Source of the DNA: Treponema sp. UBA3649
Lineage (GTDB): Bacteria > Spirochaetota > Spirochaetia > Treponematales > Treponemataceae
Direction of reading: 5' to 3'
Assembly: GCA_002373325.1 (NCBI GenBank)
Contig: DFKI01000078.1
Coordinates: 1-11,120, forward strand
DNA: 11,120 nt
Position 1 is the stretch's first letter; each line of letters begins with the position of its first letter. The translations under genes and the position numbers were made by a program. Below the pieces are notes generated by a model. It worked only from the letters and a program-made list of their open reading frames with translations. It did not search any database and was not told where the DNA came from. Of this stretch, positions 1 through 6,907 are shown one piece after another.

Positions 1-2
1 AG

Positions 3-1814
3 TGGGTTGATGAATATCTTTTGTCCGAGAAGAAAAATCAGGAAGAAATCGCTTTGAATCAGGCCGAAAAAAACGAGGATGAGAGCGAGACCCAAGACGA
101 AGAAGAGGATGAGTCCGGTGCTCCACTTTTACTTCCCGAGGATGATTACGACAAGCCGGAGGATGAAATCGAGCCTCCTAAAAAAGAGACGCAAATACCG
201 GATGATACATCAAAAATCGCTGAGTACATGGATCCAAAAATCCTTGATTTCAACATAGACGAGCTTGAGCCTAAGGACTCCGAGCCGGAAGACACAGAAT
301 TTGAGGAGCCTGAAGTCCTGGATGAGGAAACGAGCGATGAAAGTGACGCGGAACCCAAAACAGAAGAAAGTGACGAAGCTAAGGAACTTGAAAAAGCAAG
401 TGAAGTAATGGAGCCTGAAAAATCGGACGAGATAAAATCCCCGGAAGTACCGGAAGAGCCGAATGATTTTGAGGAGCCGGACATCATAGACGAAGAGCCG
501 CAAGAGCCGAATTTCTCAACAGAAGCAAATGAAATTGAGCCGGAGAGTCCAAAAGTAATTGAAGAACCCAAACCGATTGATGAGCCAAAAGTGATTGAAG
601 AACCCAAGCTGATTGAAGAACCCAAGGTGATTGATGAGCCCAAGCTGATTGATGAGCCAAAGGTGATTGATGAAGCGAAACCGGAGGATAAAAAAGACGA
701 GCTTGAGATGCCTGAGGATTTCGAGGAACCTGAGGTAATTGATTTTGTGGAGCCCGAGATTGAAGAAAAAGAGCCGGAACAGAATCAAGCGGAAGAAGAG
801 CCTGAAGAAAGCGATGTTCCCGACGTGATTGACGCACAAGAGGAGCCTGAGGAAAAAGCAGAAATTCCAGAGATTAAAGGGCCCGAAAAAGAAACGGAAT
901 CCACAGTGGAGACTGAAGAGCCTGAAGATTTTGAGGAGCCGCCGATTTTTGACGCACCTTTGGAAGAGCAGAAATCAGAGCAGAAATCAGGGCAGGAATT
1001 CACACCGGTAATAAACACGCCAAAGATGGAGGAAAAAAATCCGTCGAAATCAGTTCCGGAAAAGGCATCTGAGGAGGAAAAAATCAAGAGGCCAACATCT
1101 CAGCCCTATCTCTACGATTTTGCCGAAAATGATTCCATAAGCGAAAGCAGCGAGGATGAGAAAAAGGAAGACACAGCGGAAGTCAAAATCAAGGATCCTG
1201 ACAGTCCCGATGAGCATGGAGTGACTCTTTTGATGAAAGCCGCAAAAGCCGGAAATGACTGGGATGTAAAAAATCTTCTATTAAATGGTGCGGATGTAGG
1301 ACGCAGGGATGAAGACGGTTGGACAGCACTCATGTATGCCGTAAGATACCAGAACAATCTGCAAATCGTGAAGACGCTGATTGAGCACGGTGCCATCACG
1401 AGGGTCAGAAACAAATACAACACCACACCACTTCTCATGGCGGCGGAATACACACAAAATCCGGCCATACTGGAACTGCTTTTGGAAAATCGCTCGGGAA
1501 CGGAGGATGAGGTGTTCAGGGCATTCATGCTCACTCTCTCAAGCACACAGGGGTCCATGCGCATAAAGGAGACGAAAATCAAGCTTTTCCTTGAAAACAT
1601 GTCCATACCCATAAACAGAATCTATCGGGGAAAAACGGCCCTGATGCATGCCTGCCAGTACGCGACTTCCACGGAGATTATAAAACTGCTTCTTGATTAC
1701 GGGGCAAAATCTTCCATAAGGGATGCGGATGGAAAGACGGCATTCGATTACGCGAAGGAAAACAAAAATCTTTCCCACGATGAAATTTACTGGGGATTGA
1801 ATTCTGGAAATTAG
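3..1814 (+). CDS. Acidic repeat-rich ankyrin protein (5' partial)
   Basis: The reading frame is open to the left window edge: upstream of the TTG at 21 the codons read W-V-D-E-Y-L, so that TTG is probably internal and the true start lies outside. About two thirds of the visible protein (to about 1200) is an extremely acidic Glu/Pro/Asp-rich stretch, presumably disordered. It contains seven 6-residue units of the type (V/L)I(D/E)EPK and several copies of a (D/E)FEEPxxxD motif. The C-terminal third (about 1212-1790) holds four to five ankyrin repeats, seen in phrases such as GVTLLMKAAKAG, GWTALMYAVRYQ, TTPLLMAAEY and GKTALMHACQYA, each followed by an IxxLLxxGA-like helix; the fourth is degenerate. 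Ankyrin repeats bind proteins; no catalytic motif is visible and the partner is unknown. No membrane segment or signal peptide is seen in the visible part. It ends 12 nt before rsmD, suggesting co-transcription. Confidence 0.85.
   Translation, partial: WVDEYLLSEKKNQEEIALNQAEKNEDESETQDEEEDESGAPLLLPEDDYDKPEDEIEPPKKETQIPDDTSKIAEYMDPKILDFNIDELEPKDSEPEDTEFEEPEVLDEETSDESDAEPKTEESDEAKELEKASEVMEPEKSDEIKSPEVPEEPNDFEEPDIIDEEPQEPNFSTEANEIEPESPKVIEEPKPIDEPKVIEEPKLIEEPKVIDEPKLIDEPKVIDEAKPEDKKDELEMPEDFEEPEVIDFVEPEIEEKEPEQNQAEEEPEESDVPDVIDAQEEPEEKAEIPEIKGPEKETESTVETEEPEDFEEPPIFDAPLEEQKSEQKSGQEFTPVINTPKMEEKNPSKSVPEKASEEEKIKRPTSQPYLYDFAENDSISESSEDEKKEDTAEVKIKDPDSPDEHGVTLLMKAAKAGNDWDVKNLLLNGADVGRRDEDGWTALMYAVRYQNNLQIVKTLIEHGAITRVRNKYNTTPLLMAAEYTQNPAILELLLENRSGTEDEVFRAFMLTLSSTQGSMRIKETKIKLFLENMSIPINRIYRGKTALMHACQYATSTEIIKLLLDYGAKSSIRDADGKTAFDYAKENKNLSHDEIYWGLNSGN
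555..680 (+). repeat. Seven 18-bp in-frame tandem units encoding (V/L)I(D/E)EPK
   Basis: Seven consecutive 18-bp units run within the acidic domain, starting at 555, 573, 591, 609, 627, 645 and 663. They encode VIEEPK, PIDEPK, VIEEPK, LIEEPK, VIDEPK, LIDEPK and VIDEAK. The length is a multiple of three, so gain or loss of units would keep the frame. Confidence 0.9.
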
Positions 1815-1826
1815 ACGAGGAAATAA

Positions 1827-2405
1827 ATGAGGATAACAGGCGGAAAATTAAAAGGCAGGACAACGGTTGTTCCGGGAGGAAAAATGGCCATAAGACCTGC
1901 CATGGACCGGATGAGGGAGTCCATTTTTGACATAATCGGGCCGGATTTGGAGGGAAAGTCCTTTTTGGATTTATTCAGCGGATCCGGAACCATAGCCATA
2001 GAAGCGGTCTCTCACGGGGCGGCAAGGGTCTCTTTGTGCGAGATGGACAGGGCAAAAGCGAGCACAGTACTGAAAAATGTGTCCATGACGGAGGAAGTCG
2101 GTGTGAGGATTGACTGTCACTTCATGGCGGTTGAGCTCTTTTTGAAAAGGTGCAAATCAAGCTACGACTATATTTTTTTTGATCCGCCCTTCCCCTATAA
2201 GTTCCGCCTTGAGCTGATTGAGACTGTTTCGGAAAAAAATCTGCTTGTGCCGGGAGGAAAAGTCCTGATTCACCATCCTAGCGAGGATCCGCTTCCTGAA
2301 AAAATCGGGAATCTTGAGAGGACTGACCAAAGGATTTACGGACGCTCCATAGTTGATTTTTTCACGCGGGTTCAGGAAAATCAGGGTGACGGTAAATTGA
2401 CATGA
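1827..2405 (+). CDS. rsmD: 16S rRNA (guanine(966)-N(2))-methyltransferase RsmD
   Basis: The 192-residue protein matches the RsmD family in length and motif order. It starts MRITGGKLKGR, followed by RPAMDRMRESIFDII (23-37), the family's RPTxxRVRE-type segment. The SAM-binding motif I is DLFSGSGTIAIEA (48-60), an acidic residue ends strand 2 (CEMD), and the catalytic N6/N2-type motif is FFDPPF (117-122). YGRSIVDFF near the C-terminus fits the final strands. The family uses SAM to methylate N2 of G966 in 16S rRNA in the 30S subunit. The ATG is preceded by GAGG at 1817-1820 with 6 nt spacing. It lies 12 nt after the ankyrin gene, so it is probably co-transcribed with it; the two have no obvious functional link. 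Confidence 0.93.
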   Translation: MRITGGKLKGRTTVVPGGKMAIRPAMDRMRESIFDIIGPDLEGKSFLDLFSGSGTIAIEAVSHGAARVSLCEMDRAKASTVLKNVSMTEEVGVRIDCHFMAVELFLKRCKSSYDYIFFDPPFPYKFRLELIETVSEKNLLVPGGKVLIHHPSEDPLPEKIGNLERTDQRIYGRSIVDFFTRVQENQGDGKLT

Positions 2406-2452
2406 AATTGATAAATTTGGCGATTTTTTTTCTTAAATTCGCAATAAATAAC

Positions 2453-2480
2453 TTGACAAATTATAAAATCAAGTTAAAAT
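2453..2480 (+). promoter_or_regulatory. Sigma-70-type promoter for the TPR operon
   Basis: TTGACA at 2453-2458 is a perfect -35 box. After a 16-nt spacer TAAAAT at 2475-2480 matches the -10 consensus at five of six bases. It lies in the 137-nt gap after rsmD and would start RNA near 2487, giving an about 55-nt leader before the ATG at 2543. Confidence 0.75.
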
Positions 2481-2542
2481 TGTAGTAAGGTGGGTTGTTT
2501 TTTTTGCCACTCGCACACTCAGTTAAAAATAAAAGGATTTTT

Positions 2543-2887
2543 ATGCAAGAGGATTTAAAAAAGCAAATTGATGCAAAACAGGGTGGGAACGGATTCATAA
2601 AAACCTGCGATCAGCCTGTTTCTGGACTTTCATCACCGCAAAAAGTTGCTTTGATAAGAAAGGCGAACGAACTCTTCAATCAGGGTAAATTTGACATGGC
2701 GGAGCGCATATATGTTACCACGGGCTATTCCGACGGTTTAACCAGATGTGGCGATGAATATGCGAAAAAAAACGAGTATATGAAGGCTTTGAGAATGTAT
2801 CTTTTGGCACACAACAAACGAAAATCAGAGCCGATGATAGAAAAACTTTCAGGAATAGTTTCCCTGATGTTAAAAAGTGAGGATTAA
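2543..2887 (+). CDS. Small TPR-like protein, partner of the following TPR protein
   Basis: I chose the ATG at 2543 (114 residues, MQEDLKKQID...) because AAAGGA at 2532-2537 sits 5 nt before it. The in-frame TTG at 2495 would add 16 residues read from the leader right behind the promoter. The protein is soluble, with no signal or membrane segment. After a polar N-terminus it has helical pairs reminiscent of a single TPR unit: KANELFNQGKFDMAERIY, then CGDEYAKKNEYMKALRMYLLA. I do not recognise a named family. Its stop is 2 nt before the ATG of the ten-TPR protein, and that gene's Shine-Dalgarno (GTGAGGA, 2877-2883) lies inside this coding sequence. This indicates translational coupling and perhaps a joint complex (inference). 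Confidence 0.8.
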   Translation: MQEDLKKQIDAKQGGNGFIKTCDQPVSGLSSPQKVALIRKANELFNQGKFDMAERIYVTTGYSDGLTRCGDEYAKKNEYMKALRMYLLAHNKRKSEPMIEKLSGIVSLMLKSED

Positions 2888-2889
2888 AA

Positions 2890-4107
2890 ATGACTGTTGA
2901 CGAAAACAAGATTTCCGGGAACAAAGCTGACAATGGAAAAATCAGCGGACAGAATAATGAAATCAAGAGTGTATTTGAGGACTCTTCCACGGCAATCCTT
3001 GAGCCCAAACCAGAGGAAGGCGTGGCAAATGAGATTTCCGAGCTTTCAAAAAAAGGATACTCTTACCTAAAAGACAACCGCGTGGATGAAGCAATCAATG
3101 CGTTCAAGCAGATTCTGACGATTGAGGACAACAACAATTACGCTCTCGTGGGACTTGGTGACAGCGAAAGAAAGCAGAATCACTTTAAGGATGCCATAGA
3201 TTATTATACGAAATGCCTCGCATGCCATCCGGGAAACAATTACGCGCTTTTCGGACTTGCCGACTGTTACAAGGCACTGAACCAGTATCACAAGGCCATT
3301 GAAATCTGGGAGCAGTATCTGGTGCATGATGACAGGAACATCACGGTCCTTACCCGGGTTGCCGACGCATACAGGAAAATCCGCGACTTCAAGAAATCAA
3401 AGCAGCTTTATCTGCAGGTTCTTGATATGGAGGAAAACAACGCATACGCGCTCATCGGATTGGGACACCTGCACTATGACTTCAAGGAATACAAGGATGC
3501 CCTTTACTACTGGACGAAAATGCTTGAGGTGAATCCGCAGAACGTGGACATCCGCGTGCTCACTTCCATCGGTAACTGTCACAGAAAGCTCAAGACCTTC
3601 GACAAGGGACTCACCTACTTCGAGCGTGCCCTGGAGATGGATCCCAAGAACTTCTACGCCCTTTTCGGACTTGCCGACTGCTACCGTGGACTTAACCAGC
3701 AGTTCCGCTCCGTGGAGTATTGGAACAAAATCCTTGAGATTGATCCGAAAAACAAGGTCATCCTCACACGTGCGGGAGACGCATACCGAAACACAGGCGA
3801 CTACAAGACAGCGACCGACTATTACAACCGGGCGATGGACATTGATTTTGACATCTATGCCGCTCTGGGACTTGCCCTTATCTGCAAGGGAGAGGGAAAA
3901 TATGAGGAGGCCATCGACAGACTTTCCAAGCTGATTCGTGATGATGACAAGAACTACAGGCTCTACATTGACCTTGCCGACTGCTATGTGAAGAACAATC
4001 AGAAGCAAAAGGCCATTGACGTGCTACAGTCCTTCCAGAGATTCGGAATCAGAAGTCAGGCTGTGAACGATCTACTGGAAAAACTTCAGGACGGACGCCC
4101 CTACTGA
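2890..4107 (+). CDS. Tetratricopeptide repeat protein (about ten TPRs)
   Basis: This 405-residue protein has a polar N-terminal tail of about 45 residues and then roughly ten consecutive 34-residue TPR units to the C-terminus. Each shows the A-helix G/A pattern (GLADCYKALNQ, ADAYRKIRDF, GDAYRNTGDY) and the B-helix A-I-x-Y/W pattern, and most end in DPKN or a similar turn. TPR solenoids are protein-binding scaffolds. No enzymatic domain, signal peptide or membrane segment is visible, so it is probably cytoplasmic. Units alternate between two types, YALxGLAD and VLTRxADAY, with units 3-4 closely resembling 7-8. The start ATG is 2 nt after the preceding gene, with GTGAGGA upstream. rlmN follows 33 nt later, probably on the same transcript. 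The cellular role is not deducible from sequence. Confidence 0.9.
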   Translation: MTVDENKISGNKADNGKISGQNNEIKSVFEDSSTAILEPKPEEGVANEISELSKKGYSYLKDNRVDEAINAFKQILTIEDNNNYALVGLGDSERKQNHFKDAIDYYTKCLACHPGNNYALFGLADCYKALNQYHKAIEIWEQYLVHDDRNITVLTRVADAYRKIRDFKKSKQLYLQVLDMEENNAYALIGLGHLHYDFKEYKDALYYWTKMLEVNPQNVDIRVLTSIGNCHRKLKTFDKGLTYFERALEMDPKNFYALFGLADCYRGLNQQFRSVEYWNKILEIDPKNKVILTRAGDAYRNTGDYKTATDYYNRAMDIDFDIYAALGLALICKGEGKYEEAIDRLSKLIRDDDKNYRLYIDLADCYVKNNQKQKAIDVLQSFQRFGIRSQAVNDLLEKLQDGRPY

Positions 4108-4140
4108 TTGCGGCTCTGTTTTCAAAGGCTGGCTACATAA

Positions 4141-5172
4141 ATGGATGAAAAAATAAGTCTTTCCGGGATGACCCCACAGGAGATAAACGAGGCGTTGAGT
4201 CTTAGTCCGGCGTTCAGGGGCAAGCAGATTTTTAAATGGATTTCAAAGGGCGCGGAATCTTTTGATGAGATGACGAACATTGACAAGGCTACCCGGCTGA
4301 GTCTTTCTGAAAAAGCCGTGATTTTTTCTTCCAGCGTTTCCAAGGTGCTTGAGGATCCTGACGGTACGGTAAAATTGCAGGTCACGCTCCATGACGGCAG
4401 GATGATTGAGACGGTTCTGCTTACTGACAGGGACGGACGTAAAACCGCTTGTGTGAGCTGCCAGGCCGGTTGTGCAATGGGATGCGCTTTTTGCCAGACA
4501 GGGACGCTCGGTTTGGGAAGGAACCTGAGCGCTGGAGAAATCGTGGAGCAGTTTTTGCATCTTGAGAAAAAATCCGGAGTCCTTGACAACATTGTTTTTA
4601 TGGGGATGGGGGAACCGATGCAGAATCTTTCGGCCATTAGGAAGGCTGTGGCGGTTCTTTCGGACAAGGAAGGACGGAACCTCAGCACACGGCGGATTAC
4701 TTTGAGCACTTGCGGGCTGATTAAGGGCATACATGAGCTTGCGGACGAGGGACCACAGGTGAGGCTCGCTGTTTCTTTGACTACGGCGGATCCTGAGCTC
4801 AGGGAAAAACTCATGCCGGTAACTAAGGGGAATCCCCTGCCGGAACTAAAAAAAGCGATACAGTATTATATAGAAAAAACCGGGAAGCGCGTCACTTTGG
4901 AAGCGGCACTTCTTTCGGGGCAGAACACAAGCAGGGAAAGCGCAAGGAGGCTGATTGACTTCGCGTCGGGGATGGATGTCTACATAAATTTGATTCCCTG
5001 GAACCCGGTTGCGACACTGCCCTTCACGACTCCGAGTTCTTCCGAATGCAGGTCTTTTGTTCAGGAGCTGGAAAAAGCAGGACTGAAAGTAAACTTAAGA
5101 ATGAGACGTGGTGAAAAGATAGGCGGCGCATGCGGGCAACTGGGAAGCTCAAAGGCAATTTCTTTTGAATGA
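4141..5172 (+). CDS. rlmN: 23S rRNA (adenine(2503)-C(2))-methyltransferase RlmN
   Basis: The 343-residue protein is a radical-SAM methylase of normal length for RlmN. The N-terminal PAFRGKQIFKWI (23-34) is the family's RNA-binding segment. The [4Fe-4S] cluster motif CX3CX2C is C111-C115-C118 (GCAMGCAFC), followed by GMGEPMQN (155-162), which binds SAM. The two catalytic cysteines are present by motif: C104 in CVSCQAGC (E. coli C118) and C331 in GACGQL (E. coli C355, the methyl carrier). Known RlmN enzymes methylate C2 of A2503 in 23S rRNA and A37 of some tRNAs. GMGEP followed by N fits RlmN better than the resistance paralogue Cfr. The Shine-Dalgarno is weak: AAAGG at 4124-4128, 12 nt upstream. 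This fits read-through expression from the TPR operon. Confidence 0.94.
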   Translation: MDEKISLSGMTPQEINEALSLSPAFRGKQIFKWISKGAESFDEMTNIDKATRLSLSEKAVIFSSSVSKVLEDPDGTVKLQVTLHDGRMIETVLLTDRDGRKTACVSCQAGCAMGCAFCQTGTLGLGRNLSAGEIVEQFLHLEKKSGVLDNIVFMGMGEPMQNLSAIRKAVAVLSDKEGRNLSTRRITLSTCGLIKGIHELADEGPQVRLAVSLTTADPELREKLMPVTKGNPLPELKKAIQYYIEKTGKRVTLEAALLSGQNTSRESARRLIDFASGMDVYINLIPWNPVATLPFTTPSSSECRSFVQELEKAGLKVNLRMRRGEKIGGACGQLGSSKAISFE

Positions 5173-5188
5173 GACGCTGTGTTTGTGT

Positions 5189-5257
5189 GTCATTGCCGTA
5201 CATGGCACCGTGTCATTGCCGTACACAGCACCGTGTCATTGCCGTACACAGCACCTT
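5189..5257 (+). repeat. Three tandem 23-bp repeats
   Basis: Three adjacent 23-bp copies occupy 5189-5211, 5212-5234 and 5235-5257. Each begins gtcattgccgtaca and ends near gcaccgt. Copies 2 and 3 differ only at the last few bases; copy 1 has atgg where the others have acag. The first ten bases match the start of the 28-nt palindromic element that follows directly at 5258, so the array may derive from its left arm. Confidence 0.85.
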
Positions 5258-5285
5258 GTCACTGCCGGGCTTGACCCGGCAATCT
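5258..5285 (+). repeat. Palindromic element, copy 1 (+ orientation)
   Basis: This 28-nt element has left arm actgccggg (5261-5269), loop cttga (5270-5274) and right arm cccggcaat (5275-5283), with one c/a mismatch. It is flanked by gtc and ct as in the copy at 9021. It abuts the 23-bp tandem array. Confidence 0.85.
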
Positions 5286-5310
5286 CTAAAATCTTGTAAT
5301 GCAGTAAAAT

Positions 5311-5338
5311 AGATTATCGGATCAAGCCCGATAATGAC
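5311..5338 (-). repeat. Palindromic element, copy 2 (- orientation)
   Basis: Read on the minus strand this is the same 28-nt element: gtc, arm attatcggg, loop cttga, arm tccgataat, ct. Relative to the copy at 9021, two stem base pairs are changed on both sides (g-c and c-g to a-t and t-a), so pairing is kept. The closing pair is a G-T wobble. Confidence 0.8.
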
Positions 5339-5356
5339 ATCGTAATGCAGTAAAAT

Positions 5357-5406
5357 AGATTATCGGGTCAACTTGCAGCGTAGCTTCCAGCCAGTCCGAT
5401 AATGAC
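5357..5406 (-). repeat. Palindromic element, copy 3, with 22-nt loop insertion
   Basis: The arms attatcggg and tccgataat are the same as in copy 2, but the interior is 22 nt longer, with extra sequence cttgcagcgtagcttccag followed by a few bases. The outer flanks match copy 2 exactly. Confidence 0.75.
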
Positions 5407-5621
5407 ATCGTACCGAAACGATATTGACGTGGGTTAGCTTTTTTAGACAAACCTTGTGACAGAGTAAATTAAGACTATATCAACTAAAAATCAGATTATA
5501 TCAATTTCATATTTAAGAATAAATTAACCACGAAAACCACACGATTTAAAAATACTTCAATACTATCGGATAAAAAAAAGCAAAACAAAAGATAAATTTT
5601 AAGTTATATTCTAAAAACACC

Positions 5622-5650
5622 TTGCATAATTTTCATTCCCCTTGTATAAT
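5622..5650 (+). promoter_or_regulatory. Likely promoter of the HMA-like gene
   Basis: A perfect -10 box TATAAT is at 5645-5650. The -35 candidate TTGCAT at 5622-5627 is 17 nt upstream and is weak. The decamers cttgcataat (5621-5630) and cttgtataat (5641-5650) are near copies 20 bp apart. The leader to the ATG at 5707 is about 50 nt. Confidence 0.55.
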
Positions 5651-5706
5651 TAAGGTAACAAAGTTTCAAACCAACATGGCAAGAAATGATAATAGGAGTC
5701 ATTTAA

Positions 5707-5916
5707 ATGCAGAAAAAAATATACGTAGCGGGTATGGATGATGATGCGACAGCTTCTAAGGTCGATGAGGCGGTAAAGGCTGTGGCGGGTGTAACGGCAG
5801 TGACTTCTACAGCGGCAAAGTGTCAGGTCAGCGTGGATTTTGACGAGGGAATTGCTGGAATCGAGGATGCCATTAACGCAGCAATATCTTCTACAGGTGT
5901 GACTGTCCTGGGCTAG
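5707..5916 (+). CDS. Small HMA-fold protein lacking the CxxC metal site
   Basis: This 69-residue protein has the length and secondary-structure pattern of a copper-chaperone/HMA domain: strand KKIYVAGM, helix ASKVDEAVKAV, AGVTAVTSTAA, CQVSVDFDE, GIEDAINAAISSTGVTV. Canonical domains have GMxCxxC; here the segment is GMDDDAT (9-15), so both metal-binding cysteines are replaced by D12 and T15. The only cysteine is C39, in a strand. Metal chaperoning by the usual mechanism is therefore unlikely; it may be a structural or interaction domain, or bind ligands by other residues. The start is set by AGGAG (5694-5698) 8 nt upstream. The hydroxyacid dehydrogenase follows 36 nt downstream and has its own Shine-Dalgarno, so the two are probably co-transcribed. 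Confidence 0.82.
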   Translation: MQKKIYVAGMDDDATASKVDEAVKAVAGVTAVTSTAAKCQVSVDFDEGIAGIEDAINAAISSTGVTVLG

Positions 5917-5952
5917 AATTAAGCCTTATACATATTTTAAGGATATTTAAAT

Positions 5953-6897
5953 ATGAAAATTACTATTCTGGACGGCAATGCCCTTAATCCGGGAGATTTG
6001 TCATGGGCTCCTCTTGAGAAATTTGGAACCGTAGTGTGCTATCCAAGGACGGCGGACTCGCAGGTGGTCGAGCGCATTGGAGACAGTGACGCAATTTTGC
6101 TGAACAAGGTCGCAATCACCGAGGACATACTTTCCAAATGCCCGAATCTCAAATACATTGGCGTACAGGCCACCGGCTATAATGTGATTGACCTGAATGC
6201 GTGCAGAAAACATTCCGTCACAGTAACAAATGTTCCTTCTTACAGCACCGCGGGGGTCGCCCAGTTGGTTTTTGCTTTTATCTCTGAGTTCGCATGCTCT
6301 ACCCGCCTACACTCCGATTCCGTAATGGCAGGAGACTGGTGTTCTGCAAAGGATTTCTGCTACTGGAAAAAGCCCCTGATTGAACTGGATGGAAAAACTT
6401 TGGGCATTTTCGGCTACGGAAACATCGGATCAAGGGTCGCACGGATTGCCGAGGCTTACGGAATGAAGGTACTTGTCTGCACGAGGACTCCCAAACCGGA
6501 AGTGAAGAATCCCGTTGATTTTGAAACTCTCCTTAAATCGTCAGATTTTGTTACATTGCACGCTCCTCTCACGGATGCAACCAGAGCGATTATAAATGAA
6601 AACAGTCTTAAATTGATGAAAAAGTCTGCATATCTGATTAACACGGCGCGAGGTCCCTTGGTGGATGAAAAAGCCGTGAGGTCAGCCCTTGAAAACGGTC
6701 AGATTGCCGGTTACGCGAGTGATGTCGTCAGCGAGGAGCCCATGAAAAAGGACAATCCCCTGCTTGGTGCACCGAACTGCCTGATTACACCGCACATTGC
6801 TTGGGCTGCGACCGAGACAAGGCAGAGGCTCCTGAACATTGTTGTGGAAAATATCCGGGCTTTTGTTGAGGGACATCCGCAAAATGTCGTTTCCTAA
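5953..6897 (+). CDS. D-2-hydroxyacid dehydrogenase, glycerate dehydrogenase/hydroxypyruvate reductase type
   Basis: The 314-residue length is normal for the D-isomer-specific 2-hydroxyacid dehydrogenase family. The N-terminal LDGNALNPGDLSW and YPRT resemble glycerate dehydrogenases. The Rossmann motif is GYGNIG (154-159). The catalytic triad is visible: R233 in NTARGPLVDE, E262 in SDVVSEEP and H281 in TPHIAWA; the IAWA ending is typical of hydroxypyruvate reductase (HprA)-like members. The strand after the glycine motif ends VCTRTPKP without the acidic residue expected for strict NAD specificity, so NADP(H) use is possible (inference). The family reduces 2-keto acids to D-2-hydroxy acids in the cytoplasm; hydroxypyruvate to D-glycerate is the best guess, but the substrate cannot be fixed from sequence. 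AAGGA at 5939-5943 precedes the ATG by 9 nt. Confidence 0.88.
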   Translation: MKITILDGNALNPGDLSWAPLEKFGTVVCYPRTADSQVVERIGDSDAILLNKVAITEDILSKCPNLKYIGVQATGYNVIDLNACRKHSVTVTNVPSYSTAGVAQLVFAFISEFACSTRLHSDSVMAGDWCSAKDFCYWKKPLIELDGKTLGIFGYGNIGSRVARIAEAYGMKVLVCTRTPKPEVKNPVDFETLLKSSDFVTLHAPLTDATRAIINENSLKLMKKSAYLINTARGPLVDEKAVRSALENGQIAGYASDVVSEEPMKKDNPLLGAPNCLITPHIAWAATETRQRLLNIVVENIRAFVEGHPQNVVS

Positions 6898-6907
6898 TCC
6901 AAGGCAC

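Larger units (their letters stand above)
5296..5412. repeat. Direct repeat of a larger unit carrying the palindrome
   Basis: The 25-nt start beginning gtaatgcagtaaaatag occurs identically at 5296-5320 and 5342-5366. A 17-nt end, ccgataatgacatcgta, occurs at 5328-5344 and 5396-5412. The units overlap by a few bases. They differ in the middle: 7 nt in the first and 29 nt in the second. This is a tandem duplication followed by an insertion or a deletion. Confidence 0.85.
5173..5706. other. 534-nt non-coding region: repeats, then AT-rich spacer with promoter
   Basis: No convincing reading frame is present. Positions 5189-5412 are filled by repeats and palindromes, described separately. Positions 5413-5620 are strongly AT-rich with no repeat or stem that I can defend. 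The end (5621-5706) carries the promoter and leader of the HMA-like gene. No T-run follows the hairpins, so none is a classical terminator for rlmN. Confidence 0.75.

Noticed and set aside
21..23. TTG as start of the ankyrin protein
   Set aside because: The same frame is open through positions 3-20 to the window edge and no Shine-Dalgarno precedes the TTG, so the gene is 5' partial.
146..643. Long minus-strand serine/glycine-rich reading frame
   Set aside because: It is the antisense of the acidic repeat domain; the repetitive Glu/Pro/Asp codons produce open frames on the other strand. No ribosome site or family resemblance.
2406..2452. Terminator after rsmD using the T-run at 2424-2431
   Set aside because: The T-run is present, but no stem of useful length precedes it.
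5189..5257. CRISPR array
   Set aside because: The 23-bp units are directly adjacent without unique spacers, and no cas genes are near.
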